Origin: Pipra filicauda
Lineage: Eukaryota > Chordata > Aves > Passeriformes > Pipridae
DNA length: 64,000 nucleotides
Assembly (NCBI RefSeq): GCF_003945595.2
Contig: NW_024104376.1
Span: 3,720,001-3,784,000 of the forward strand
Reading direction: 5' to 3'
Shown here one piece after another: positions 25,244 to 35,300 of the stretch. A program made the position numbers and the translations under genes. Numbering within the stretch: position 1 is the first letter of the stretch; the number at the start of each line of letters is the position of its first letter. Under the pieces are notes generated by a model that saw only the letters and a list, made by a program, of their open reading frames with translations, was not told the DNA's origin and did no database searches.

Positions 25244-28189
25244 TGTATGTCCTATAAAGTCTTATCTAGTTAGTTAATAGTGAACTTAATAGGATTAATA
25301 TAAATCAGTTGAGGTTATCTCCAGGATTATAATTATTATGTATTGATTTGTGTTTTGGTAGTTCTTGTTGACTTGTTGCCTAGGTAGTGGATCATGTGCA
25401 TTGTGTGGTTTCTAGTCTTGAGAACTGACCCTGTTTTTCCAGACTGGCAGAGTTCAGCCCACAGACTCAACAAAAAGTTCAGATAACTTTACATGTGTCG
25501 TGATTTAGGAATGGTGTTCTCCAACTTACTGTTCTCACTGAAACCACTCCAGATTGTGCTCCACTCTCTCACTCTCCCTTCCCCTGTGGATCCTGTACTG
25601 ATGCTGAACCAAGATTCAAAGACCCCTTTTTCAGTGTTTTTGTCTTCTCTAGATAACTTTACATTTCTCCTTTCATAGCCCCATGCTTTATGTTCTCTTC
25701 CTGGAAAACAGCAATAACAAGGCTGTAACGTATTCTGAGATTTAAATATGAAAAGGAGACAGTGGGCAGTTTAGCAGTGACTTCTATGGAAGAATTGGGA
25801 TCTACTAGGAGTAGTGGGCCTACAGGCAAACTAAACATATTAAGGCAGGGAGCATATACTGGGATTACTTACCTCTTCACATTGCAATTCATCATTTTGT
25901 CTGCCATTTAGATTCACTCTAAATGATCGCAGTGCAGGATAAAGAGGAAAACATTCATACCGTCTGTATGATAAAAATTATCCTAAGAAAAAGTTCAAGT
26001 ATGTGAAACAGAAAAACATTTTGCTCTCCAGATTGAAATACCTTTTGATTTTCACGGGCTCTTTCCTAAATCCAGTGAATGCAAAGCGAATCATGAGAGG
26101 TGATAATCCTCATAAGCAGGCCAGTGTTCTGCAAAAGCAAGAGTCAGCATGACACCATTCTTATTGTTGGAGACACTCTGCATCTTTCTGTTTGTATATT
26201 GTACATTTCTGAATTTTAGAAGAGATGATTATATTCAGATAACCTATGGATCCTCAAATCAAACATTATATAGTCTTGTTGCAGAGGTTAAAAGCTTTCA
26301 AGTGATTTTGTGCTCAGATATTGTAAAACAGATTTGTGCGTGTATGTGTGATGAGGTCAGTTATTTTCAGCTGCCTAATATATCCCCAGTCTTACTTCTG
26401 GGAGGGACTGAAATTTTATTTTGGTTTCAGTGTCCCCAGTTGACTGAAAACTGTAATGCTGCCATGTATTTCTCAGTTCTAACACTGCCAGCCACTTCCA
26501 TGCATGTTGATGTCTTTGGCTTAGAAAAAGGAAACAGGGAGCACCTTCAAGATGTGAAGGAATCAGAGCTTCATTCCAGAGGGCAGGAGACCTGAAATAT
26601 TTATAACATTCACAATGCAAGTGATGGGGGGAGGTATGCTTGATATCATCTTTCTCAGCATCTGAGTTATAATAATACACCCCCCTTCCCTCTCAACTTA
26701 CCTTTAAAAAAAATAACACAAAAAGGAAATACTTTTCATGTCATTTGCATGAAGTAATATACAGTGTATCTTCTTAAAAGCCAGGGAAAATCGTGGTAGA
26801 TAGGTCAAACATAATCTGTTGCCATCCCTTTGCAGTACTGGGTACTAAGATAGCTTTGCACAATTACAATTTTGAAAAGCAAACTGAAGCTAACAAATTG
26901 TTCATTTCCTTTCCTCCTTTCTCCTTTCTTCCTCCATTCAGTATAGCTGTTTTTGAGGATGTCCAATAAGAAGAAACATGAGGAAGAAAAGTTCAGAGAA
27001 TGAGAAAACAATTCAACTTTAAATGAGAAAGGGAGAGGGAGAAAATCTGCTCATCCCCATATCTTGTAGAATGCGAATGCTTCCCAGGATGTATGGGGGT
27101 AGAAAGAGTCAACAGCATCTTTACTCTTCTTTTCTGAACTGTGGGAAAACATCTGGGATGATGAAGCAGGTTTGTGGTAGACCTAGAGTACAAGACTAGG
27201 TTCCCTGTTTCACATCCTCACACGCATCACATCAAGGTGGAACATTCTGGACTTCCACCATGCTGATTGTTTCCTCACTGAAGGCAGATCTGCCTATTTA
27301 CAAACCACCACATCTCTTAATGCTAAAATTCCTCTTGGGTTACGGACAAGTCTAGCACGACTGGATTTCAGGAGTTTGCTCTGGCTTATGTTTTGAGCCT
27401 TCCTGGACAACCACAGCCTGTTGTTCTCAATGAGACTAATTACAAAGGAGGCAATAAGTGCTTTCATGCAAAACAGCTGCTTCCAGCTCCCTATCTGCAC
27501 AGCAAATTAGCCTTCACTTTTAAATTTTAAATTGTTACTTTTGATGTAACCCTGTGTTTAGACCAGCTGTATTCCTTTACATTAATAAAAATAACGTTTC
27601 ACTGGTTTGAAATTCAACAGGGTAGAAAAGTGCAAAATACTGGTTGAAGTTGTCATCTTGTGAGTATTAGTTCCACAAGAGGGGCTTTCCCAAACTTCTA
27701 GAGATCTTTCAGGCCTCCGAGGGACTGTTTTGGGCTCAGCATAGCTCTGCTTTCCTGTCCAGAAAAGAAATTGTAGTGCTACAACTCCACATGCATCTGG
27801 GCACAGGCATTTGTGAGAACTATTGCTATTACTTTTAGGGGGAAGAGACATCCATAAGTCAAAGTTTGAAATGAAAATTTTTAAAAATAAAAAATAATCA
27901 TAGAAAGAAGAAAATTTTTTAGTAAGAAATGTCTCTGAAATAAAGAAGTAAATTTCATTCTGAAAATTTGACAGAAGTCTTTGACTATTTTCAGTGTTTT
28001 TCCATTTTCTTTTGTGGCTGAAAACAGTTCAAATTTATGATTTTTTCCATCAGCTGTATCTACATTTTTTGGATGGAACAAGCCTCAACAATATTGAACT
28101 GTGGCTTCTGGAAGGAGCAGAACTGTTGTGAGTGTGCTTGTATTTACCCTTCAATGAAAACTCCTGCTTTGGCAGACAGAAGCTGTCAA

Positions 28190-28480
28190 GGTGCAGTAAG
28201 GGTTGAGTCCTCCTTGGGAGCCATGGGGCTCCTGGCGCGGACTGGCAGCACAAGGGTCTCAAAGCCAGGGCCCACCCCACTGCCCTTGACCAGGGAGCAG
28301 GGCAGGTAAGGGGGCAGCCAGAGGCAGCCCCAGGCATTGGGCATCTCCGTGGGAATGGAGATAGGCTGAGGTCACACCAGAACATCAACCTGATGTTGGG
28401 GTCAGAATCAGGTCCACTGAGGGGAACCGGGGTCAGACGTATCCCAGGATGGCTGGGCAGGTCCGTGGTGGGAAAGCAGT
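28190..28480. other. GC-rich island with splice-donor-like site and RGGTCA half-sites
   Basis: This block is about 65-70 percent GC in its core (41 of 60 bases at 28261-28320), sharply above its AT-rich flanks. A short plus-strand frame ends in CAG|GTAAGG at 28305/28306, a near-consensus splice donor whose TAA also closes the frame. Downstream are an inverted repeat (AACATCA-ACC-TGATGTT, 28381-28397) and three RGGTCA hexamers at 28369, 28399 and 28430, about 30 bp apart. It could be an exon of an unannotated transcript, a regulatory element or a decayed LTR; the sequence does not decide. Confidence 0.35.
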
Positions 28481-29289
28481 GAACTTACAGAAGATCAAAG
28501 ATCGGTGTTGCTACTGTGAATAAAGGTCACTGACATTCCCTCTCATGAACTAGGGACATTGATCTAGTCCTGGTCTAATGAATCAGTGACATATTTAAAT
28601 GTTCTTGGAAGACTCCTATCCAGTTGTTGACCTAAATGGGATTATAGTACCACACAGCAAGCTTTAATTTCAGTACTGCCTAAAGGCAGAAGAGAGTCCA
28701 GCAGATTGAAACAAAGGCTGACCACAATTAGAGGTGGTGCACAACGAAAAAATGTACAAGCACAACTGTGATTCAGAGTTAAAACTCAGACAGATAAAAT
28801 ACTGCGTGACTCTGCTTCTAATTAGTATGAAAAAGTTGTGTTCTCGGCAATTTCTCCTTTATGCTCATATGAGAAAGAAGAGTTAATTTAACTACAGTTA
28901 ATTTCATGCCCTCTGTAATGTACCCAATTATATTGTCCTAATTATTTCAAGCCCTCGTGTGTCTTGCTTGAGTGCCTTTTTTGGAAGAGGACATTAAATA
29001 ACGATTATCCTCCTCATTAATACAATGCACATTAAAGAGAAAACAAACAAGATGTGGATAAAAGGCATAAATATAATTTATATTTTTTACTCACTTTCCC
29101 CTGATCTTTCAACAACAGCAGTAACATTAGTCATGGAGACATCAGGAGGCTTGGAAATTTTTTGTCTTAGCTTGTCAGTCCAATTTTGTGTAAGGGTGTG
29201 GGTATCCTAGAAGCTGGGCTTTTCTGAGAGATCAGATATTATTAACCTATAACACTAAGTTACAATTGCAGAAGCTGAGACTTCAATTA
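28481..29289. other. AT-rich gene-free stretch
   Basis: No gene supported; frames are at most 61 codons. The part from 28850 to 29030 is dense in TAAT/ATTA words (for example TTAATTTAACTACAGTTAATT near 28885), a composition often seen in homeodomain-bound non-coding elements. Without cross-species alignment this remains only a compositional remark. Confidence 0.45.
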
Positions 29290-29345
29290 ACTCTAATTCA
29301 TCCTTGTTTTACTAATTCGGACAATGAAGCAGAAAGCAGCGAGTC
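29290..29345 (-). repeat. Possible MIR-like SINE tail remnant
   Basis: The minus strand reads TCTGCTTCATTGTCC, then TTAGTAAAACAAGGATGAAT and TAGAGTTA, following the CTGTGCCTCAGTTTCC..TGTAAAATGGGGATAATAATAGTA order of the MIR/CORE tail. Diverged; assigned by eye. Confidence 0.3.
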
Positions 29346-29660
29346 ATAGTAAAGAATAAACTAGGAGGGTAACATTTCTTGTGCATGAAGACTAAGATGA
29401 GGCAATATTAGTGCTATCTCATTCATATGAAGGTAGATAGGAGTTGGAGACAGTGTATGAGGCAGATGTGACTTCTCACATCTCACCCAATTAGGGGTAT
29501 CGTGATTAAACAACATGCTGTGGCCTTCCCCATCCAGTGAAAGCTGGGAGTGAGGGTAACAAGCACTGTGATCAGAAGATACTTTAGTCTGGACACTGTT
29601 GCACCAGTGGTAGAACAGTCCCCAGCGAGCTCAGATAAAGGATTAATACAAAGAATAATA

Positions 29661-30354
29661 TAATCATAGAATCATTGAATCATAAAATGGCTTGTGTTGG
29701 AACAGATCTTGAAAGATCGTCTAGTCTGATTCTCTTGCCATGGACAGGGACTCCTGCTATACCAGGCTGCTCAAAGCCCTGTCCAATCTGGCCTTGCACA
29801 TTTTCAGGGATGGGGCATCCACTGCTTCTCTTGGCAACCTGTTCTAGTGCCTGACCACCCATATTGTAAAAAATTTCTTCCTTATGTACAATCTCAAAAT
29901 ACTCTCTCGGTTTAAAACTGATGCACCTTGCCCTGTCACTACAGGCCCCACTAAAAAATCTGCCCTCATCTTTCTTGTAAGCCTGTAAGCCCCCTTTAAG
30001 TACTGGAAGGTGCTATAAGGTCTCCCTGGAATCTCCTCTGAGCTGAACAACTCCCAGCTCTCTCAGCCTGTCTACATCGGAGAGGTGCTCCAGCACCCTG
30101 ATCATCTTCATGATCCTTCTCTGGACTCGTTCCAGCAGGTCCATGCCCTTCTCATCCCGGGGGCCCTAGAGCTGGATGTGGTACTGCAGAGTCTCACCAG
30201 AGCAGAGTAGAGGGGCAGAATCACCACCCTCCACCTGCAGCCCATGTTGGTGGGGATGCAGGATAGGGTTGTCTTTCTGGGCTGCAAGTGCACATTGCTG
30301 GCTCCTGTCCAATTTTTCATTCACCAGTATCCCTGAGTTCTTCTCTTCAGGGCT
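29661..30354 (-). mobile_element. 5'-truncated CR1 LINE (ORF2 C-terminus and 3' UTR), minus strand
   Basis: About 690 bp of CR1 in reverse orientation. The 3' terminal repeat (AATCATAGAATCATTGAATCA) is at the left end. Moving right it passes through the 3' UTR and the ORF2 C-terminal region, ending abruptly near 30354. Minus-strand fragments carry family signatures: KKFFTIWVVRH (compare [11 protein letters not shown] in the intact copy) at 29844-30050, and NEKLDRSQQCALAAQKDN at 30166-30357, the region just C-terminal to the RT domain. Several frameshifts and stops make it non-coding. The truncation point is typical of incomplete reverse transcription. A 9-bp ATAATATAA occurs at both sides (29655-29663 and 30363-30371) and may be a target-site duplication, but it is AT-rich and the right copy is 8 bp away from the element end. 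Confidence 0.92.
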
Positions 30355-32229
30355 CAATGTATATAATATAAGGGTCTAGATAGGATAAAGGACAGTGTCA
30401 GCTCATATTTTCATTTATGCATACTTTGTGAATTGCAGAAATGTGTATGCTGTTTATGGAGCAATCACTGAAGTGATTTCCTCATTTTGTTGTATCAAGA
30501 TAAAAAAAGAAAAATAAATTATCTACTGCCTGTGTTTAAATCTCAAATCTCAAGCAACTGTATAATAATGTGCTGTTTGGATTTGGAAAGTGTAACTGGC
30601 CTTCAGTAGTCTCCTCCTTCCCACCTGTTCTGGATATTGTTTAACTGGGAAGATAAATAATGATTCAGCTGTTTCAGGCACTTTCAGATACTTTCTCATC
30701 TGGGAGTGAAACTGCAAGACTCATCAAGCATAGGGTAATAAAAACATGTGCAGACAGAAATACCCCGAGTCTATATAAGCTAAGGTTGCTCCTGCCATTT
30801 GGCTCACGTAAAGATTCTTTAAATCCTCTTACAGTAAAGGGCTGTGGGACTGATAAAAGTGTGTCTGCCTGTTTTGTAACAAGCAGCAAAGAAGCACTGC
30901 TGAGTCACCTTCGGTGTGAGCTCACTCTTCTTTTTCATTACTGAGAGCAGGTGTCACATGCCTTTTCTGATGCAACTGCTGGTAACTGCTCTGCTGTCAC
31001 CCATTGTGTCACTTGGCATCATGGGCAGAGTCAGCTGATGGTGTGAAGGAGAGAGGGTCAGCATCTGATACCAAAGTATAAACAAATTCAGGTACACATT
31101 ACCTCACTGAGGAGAAAGGGGGGACTGGTCACAGTCCAAATAAAAAGCAGAAAGGATACATAAATCAAAGATAGAAAGGGAAAAGTCTGCTGCAGGAACA
31201 TTACTTTACTCTGGGCAGAGTTTTTGCATCAGCCAAGCACGTCCTGTTCAGCTAAGCAAAGGCAGAGACAAAAATAGAGTACCCTAGCAGGTGAGTGTTT
31301 GTAAAAGTCCTTCTTAGATAAAAAAGCATCCTGGATCTGGACCCAAATTAGACTGCAATTCCATGTGCAGATATTCAGCATGATACACTGGCTCCAGCCA
31401 CTGTTCAGCAGATCAATGTGTTTCTCCTCTGCTGGCTCCAAATGCTGGCAATCAATACAGTCTGGATAGGCCTAGTGGATCATAAGTGCATCTATCCCAG
31501 CCTTTTGAGGGGTATGTTCATTCAAATAATTTGGAAAAAAATGTAGATTTTCCTCTCTTTTATTTTTTCTATCCTTGGCTAAATATAGTCTAGATGCTTA
31601 TGGAGAGCATGTTCTTTTCTAATTCACTGGCTTCAGAAAGTTTTTGTCTCCTAAAAAGTATGCATGCATGTGCACATGTAGTCAGTGGTTCGAGTTCTTG
31701 ACCTATGTGGGACAGCTTAATTTGCTTTCACATCGGAGACTACTTTTATCAGCCTGGTAAGGTCCAGTTACCAGGACAAGTTACATATTTTGTCTGCCCA
31801 GTGTTGTACTATTAAGCAAATACTGCAGCTCAGTACACAGCTTACAGGGAGATCACGTGCTTAGAGTGGGATTCAAGGCAGGTTGTAGGCAAAGCAGGGA
31901 ACTGCAGGATGTAGCTGAGATAGCCAGGAGAAAGACAACTGCAAGGCCTGGGTGGGTGGGGGCAAGATGCATGTCTACAGGATCCTCACTCCCAATCCAA
32001 AGCTGAGACACTACCCCAAAGTGTACGTGCTTGCACGTGTAATAACAGAATTTATGTGAAATTTTATGTGAAAGTGGCTCGCTTGAGACACTTACATGCA
32101 TGTAAATGTACTCCCTAAGGTACATGCTTACAATCTGCTTTTATAGGAACCCAAAAAGTCTCACTTAATTCCTCTGAAATGGTGACCAATTTCTTATTGT
32201 CAGTCCACAACCTTCTTTCCCAGCCACAT
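30355..32229. other. Gene-free stretch with clustered small palindromes
   Basis: No supported gene; frames are at most 94 codons. It contains an alternating purine-pyrimidine run at 31658-31680, an ACGTGC-TT-GCACGT inverted repeat at 32025-32038 overlapping an E-box CACGTG, and a perfect 14-bp palindrome TTACATGCATGTAA at 32092-32105. A weak second tRNA-like A box (TAGTCAGTGG) is at 31679-31688 without a convincing B box. Confidence 0.5.
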
Positions 32230-32305
32230 TTTGCACAGTAGTCAGTGGCTGAAGCACTCACCAGGTTGTCAGTGGTCCAGGTTCGAAGTCCCTCCTCTGA
32301 CTGGG
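32230..32305 (+). repeat. tRNA-like SINE head (A box and B box), MIR-type
   Basis: A polymerase III-type internal promoter layout is visible: ACAGTAGTCAGTGG (A-box region, 32235-32248), then GAAGCACTCACC, then the B box GGTTCGAAGTCC at 32280-32291. Spacing and bases parallel both a tRNA body (TAGCTCAGTGG..GGTTCGAATCC) and the MIR SINE head (ACAGTAGTATAGTGG..GGGTTCGAATCC). The cloverleaf does not close and there is no acceptor stem, so it is not a functional tRNA gene. It is most likely the 5' end of an old tRNA-derived SINE; no matching SINE tail is seen directly downstream. Confidence 0.5.
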
Positions 32306-35300
32306 GAAATGCTGTTAATTATCCAGTTGCCAAGATGGATTTGGGCTATCCTCCAGAGCTCTTGCTGAAGCTGTGCAGCTGTAGCAGAGGACTCAAGAAT
32401 TCCTGGGACAAAAGAGAACACAAGCAAGGCTGACTATAGTCTCCTTGGAAGGGGGAGAGTCGGGTATTTGTCACTGTCAGTTTAATAGATTTTCCTTGAC
32501 ACAGTCACTAGATATAGCACACATACTCTGCTGATGGGGCCAGATAGCAGCGTAGGTAGAGTCTGACTTCTTTTGGCTGTCCTTGGAGAGCAAATAAAAC
32601 AGAGAATGAACACTTGCTAGACTGCAGGATTTTATTCCTGTGACTATTGGCATTACTTTTTAGCCTTAATTTTCTGTTCTGGAAATTAGCTTGCTAAGTC
32701 TGAAGAGGAGAAAAACTCTTCAACCTCTTCCACAGGCTGTCTCAAGCCAGCAGTTCTTCACATAAATTTTGTTGCACGTGTTTAATTTTCACAGTATTTC
32801 ATAACCATTTTTTCTTAGGTAAGAGATTTTCAGGACCAAAGAGGGTTGTAGGATTCCTGTGCTCAACCCAGACAAATAGATCCTCTCTCTTCTCCAAAAC
32901 CTCAAAGTCAGGTGTCCAATCAGAACCAAACACTGGAATGTTTATGATCTTCCAGTTTTATGTTTCCTTATTCATTTGTTGCTTCTTGCCAAACCGGGAT
33001 GTCCGTCCTGCACATGAATTTTGGCAAAGAAACCTGATCGTGGCGCTCTGAAAGTCTGCTGCCCCTGAGTAGACTGCTGTCACAGAGCTAAAGTGAAGAT
33101 GATGAGCCCTGGTGCTCGTTGACTTTCTTGCTCCACCCATTTCTTTTCTGCTGTAGTTCACCTCTTTGAAGCAGGAGAAGCTGCTGATCCATGGAAGACA
33201 GGTATTTCACTCAAGTATTCCCCATTCACCTTTAACAAATCCAGTTGACTTCTGACAGAAAAAAACATTGCAACCAGCTGTTTGCCTTGAGGCCAACACA
33301 CCAAGCCAGGCCAGAACCATAAGGCAGCGCAGATTGCCATGTTATCTGCTGTCTGCCCTTCATACAGCTCAAAGGATGCTTATCTCCTGATCTGTCCATG
33401 TTCATCTTTGCAAGGGTACCAACTCCATCAATCTGCTCCTGAAAGATGGTCTAAAATGCCAGCAGTTCACAAAAAAAAAAGTGGGACTAATATAAATGCT
33501 TTGTGAGGATACGGTTGGTTTACTGTTGCCTGGAGAGATTCCCTGACTGTATTACTGTACTTTGAATTATCCTGAATATCACTGCAGAACTTCTCTTAGC
33601 AGCTCTCCTTTCCTGTTATTCTTGCTCACATCTGTTCACTGTAGTAATGGATATTTTTTGGCTGTAAGCAGTTATGCAGCATGACACTTGGCGAATAGAT
33701 GTCTGCATGTGCAATAACTACTGTTTTTTTGAAGACTCATTTGGCTCTTGTCCCCTCTGGGTGAAATAAAAATATAAATATATTGCTATAAACTGCTCTC
33801 CAGCCTTTCATTGCTGCTGCTACCTTTTTGACTGACATTGCTTATACTTGGGCTTTCCTCTGAACTGAACTCTTTTGGGAAATTCTAAAGGATTTGATTT
33901 TAAGCTTCAAATTTATTGTTCCTATGTTTGCTCAATGACAAGTTGCGCTTCTGCTATCTAGTCAATGGCATATCTGTTCTTTGTAAGAAACAAGCTGTTT
34001 ATATGTGATATAATTATTTCCACTAACCGTTCAGAACCCAACTGATCACTCTTAACAGCCATAAATGAATCTGTTTGACAACCTGTTCTTTGCACAGTAG
34101 GTAGTCTTCTACCCGCCAGCTAATTTATCACTGCATCTGCCTGGCTCTGCCAAGGGATATGTTCTAGTGCATTTATTCTGTCTCTAAAAGCTTGTGACTG
34201 GCCATTATCTTGGGAGGAGAAACTCGTAGAACAAAAATTTTATGGTGTGTATTTCTGTCTTTGTGAAGCTCTTGTCTGCAGTATCTCAAAGAGACCTTCT
34301 CTATTAGTTTTTTTCGTTCTCTTTTACAGTCTGTACTTCCCAGTAATTGCAGACCCCCAGCAGCCCAGCTGGTTGGCCCAGTCTAGAGGAGAATGTTTCT
34401 CAGTGTTGGTGAGAAATGCTTAATTGATATTAACATGGATGGAAATGGTCTGCTCAGCCATAGGACAGACGTCGTTTGGTACATTTTCCTTCCCTCTAAT
34501 CCTATAGTGCTCATGCAACCTGAAAGGACCATCTGTAGATCTTTGAGATTAGTGCAGGCCTGTTTATTATTTGGCTTTTCTGTTGGTTTCCTATCTGTCT
34601 AGATCTACTGAGCTAATTGCCTTGATATATGAATGTCAGGGTTGCCTAGGTTTCTCAGCAGGCAGCAGATTTTTTAGCATACATTTATTCCTAATTCAAA
34701 GTAAGTCTAAGAACCTGCTGAACTGAGCAGCCACCAAAATGGGAAAACCTTCATTGTCCAGGCTGCCTGAATCAAGCTCTTCTGCCATGCTGCTAAGCAG
34801 TGTTTCCATGGTCTGAACCCTGCATTACAGTTTGCATTTTTTTTCTCAGAGTTCAGGTTCAAGACCTTTCCTGATACATCTCCCTCTCCCAGTTGAAGCC
34901 AAAGCTATGTGTTTGAATTACATGTGGGCAGCAAAGTTCACAGATGATGGAAAAGAGTCAAAATAATATCACCTGCAAGTTGAGTCTACCTTTTTGATCT
35001 CCTGTATAATATGTGTCTTTATTCTTCAGTAGTAGGATCTCCAATGTTTTAGCCATGTCTTGTCACATGCAGAGGAGGATTAACGCTACTAGAAGGCAAA
35101 TTGAACATGTCACAGAGAAGAATGGACAGGACAGTAACTTATCAATAATAGTATCATCCCTTCACATAGCAGACTCCAGCACAGAAACATGCCTTGTTTC
35201 TATTAATATTTCATAGAACCAGCTGGTACTACTAGATCCAGACAGTCCCAATGAACTTCATTTTAGCCTTTTTATTAGCTTATAAATGTGATAGGGTTGA

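Larger units (their letters stand above)
20896..28189. other. Gene-free stretch
   Basis: No supported gene. The longest frame, 148 codons at 26149-26595 (plus), starts with a hydrophobic run but has no recognisable domain and is within chance expectation. Small local repeats at 23572-23608 and 25211-25243 are listed separately. The rest is unique-looking AT-rich DNA. Confidence 0.5.

Noticed and set aside
26149..26595. 148-codon plus-strand open frame with hydrophobic N-terminus
   Set aside because: No domain, no homologous family recognised and no splice or promoter context; the length is within chance, and hydrophobic starts are common in T-rich sequence.
29844..30357. Short minus-strand open frames with protein-like similarity
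   Set aside because: They are not separate genes; they are in-frame scraps of the truncated CR1 ORF2 in this interval.
32230..32305. Functional tRNA gene
   Set aside because: The internal boxes are present but no acceptor stem or closed cloverleaf can be folded by eye, and no terminator T-run sits directly behind; a SINE head is the better reading.
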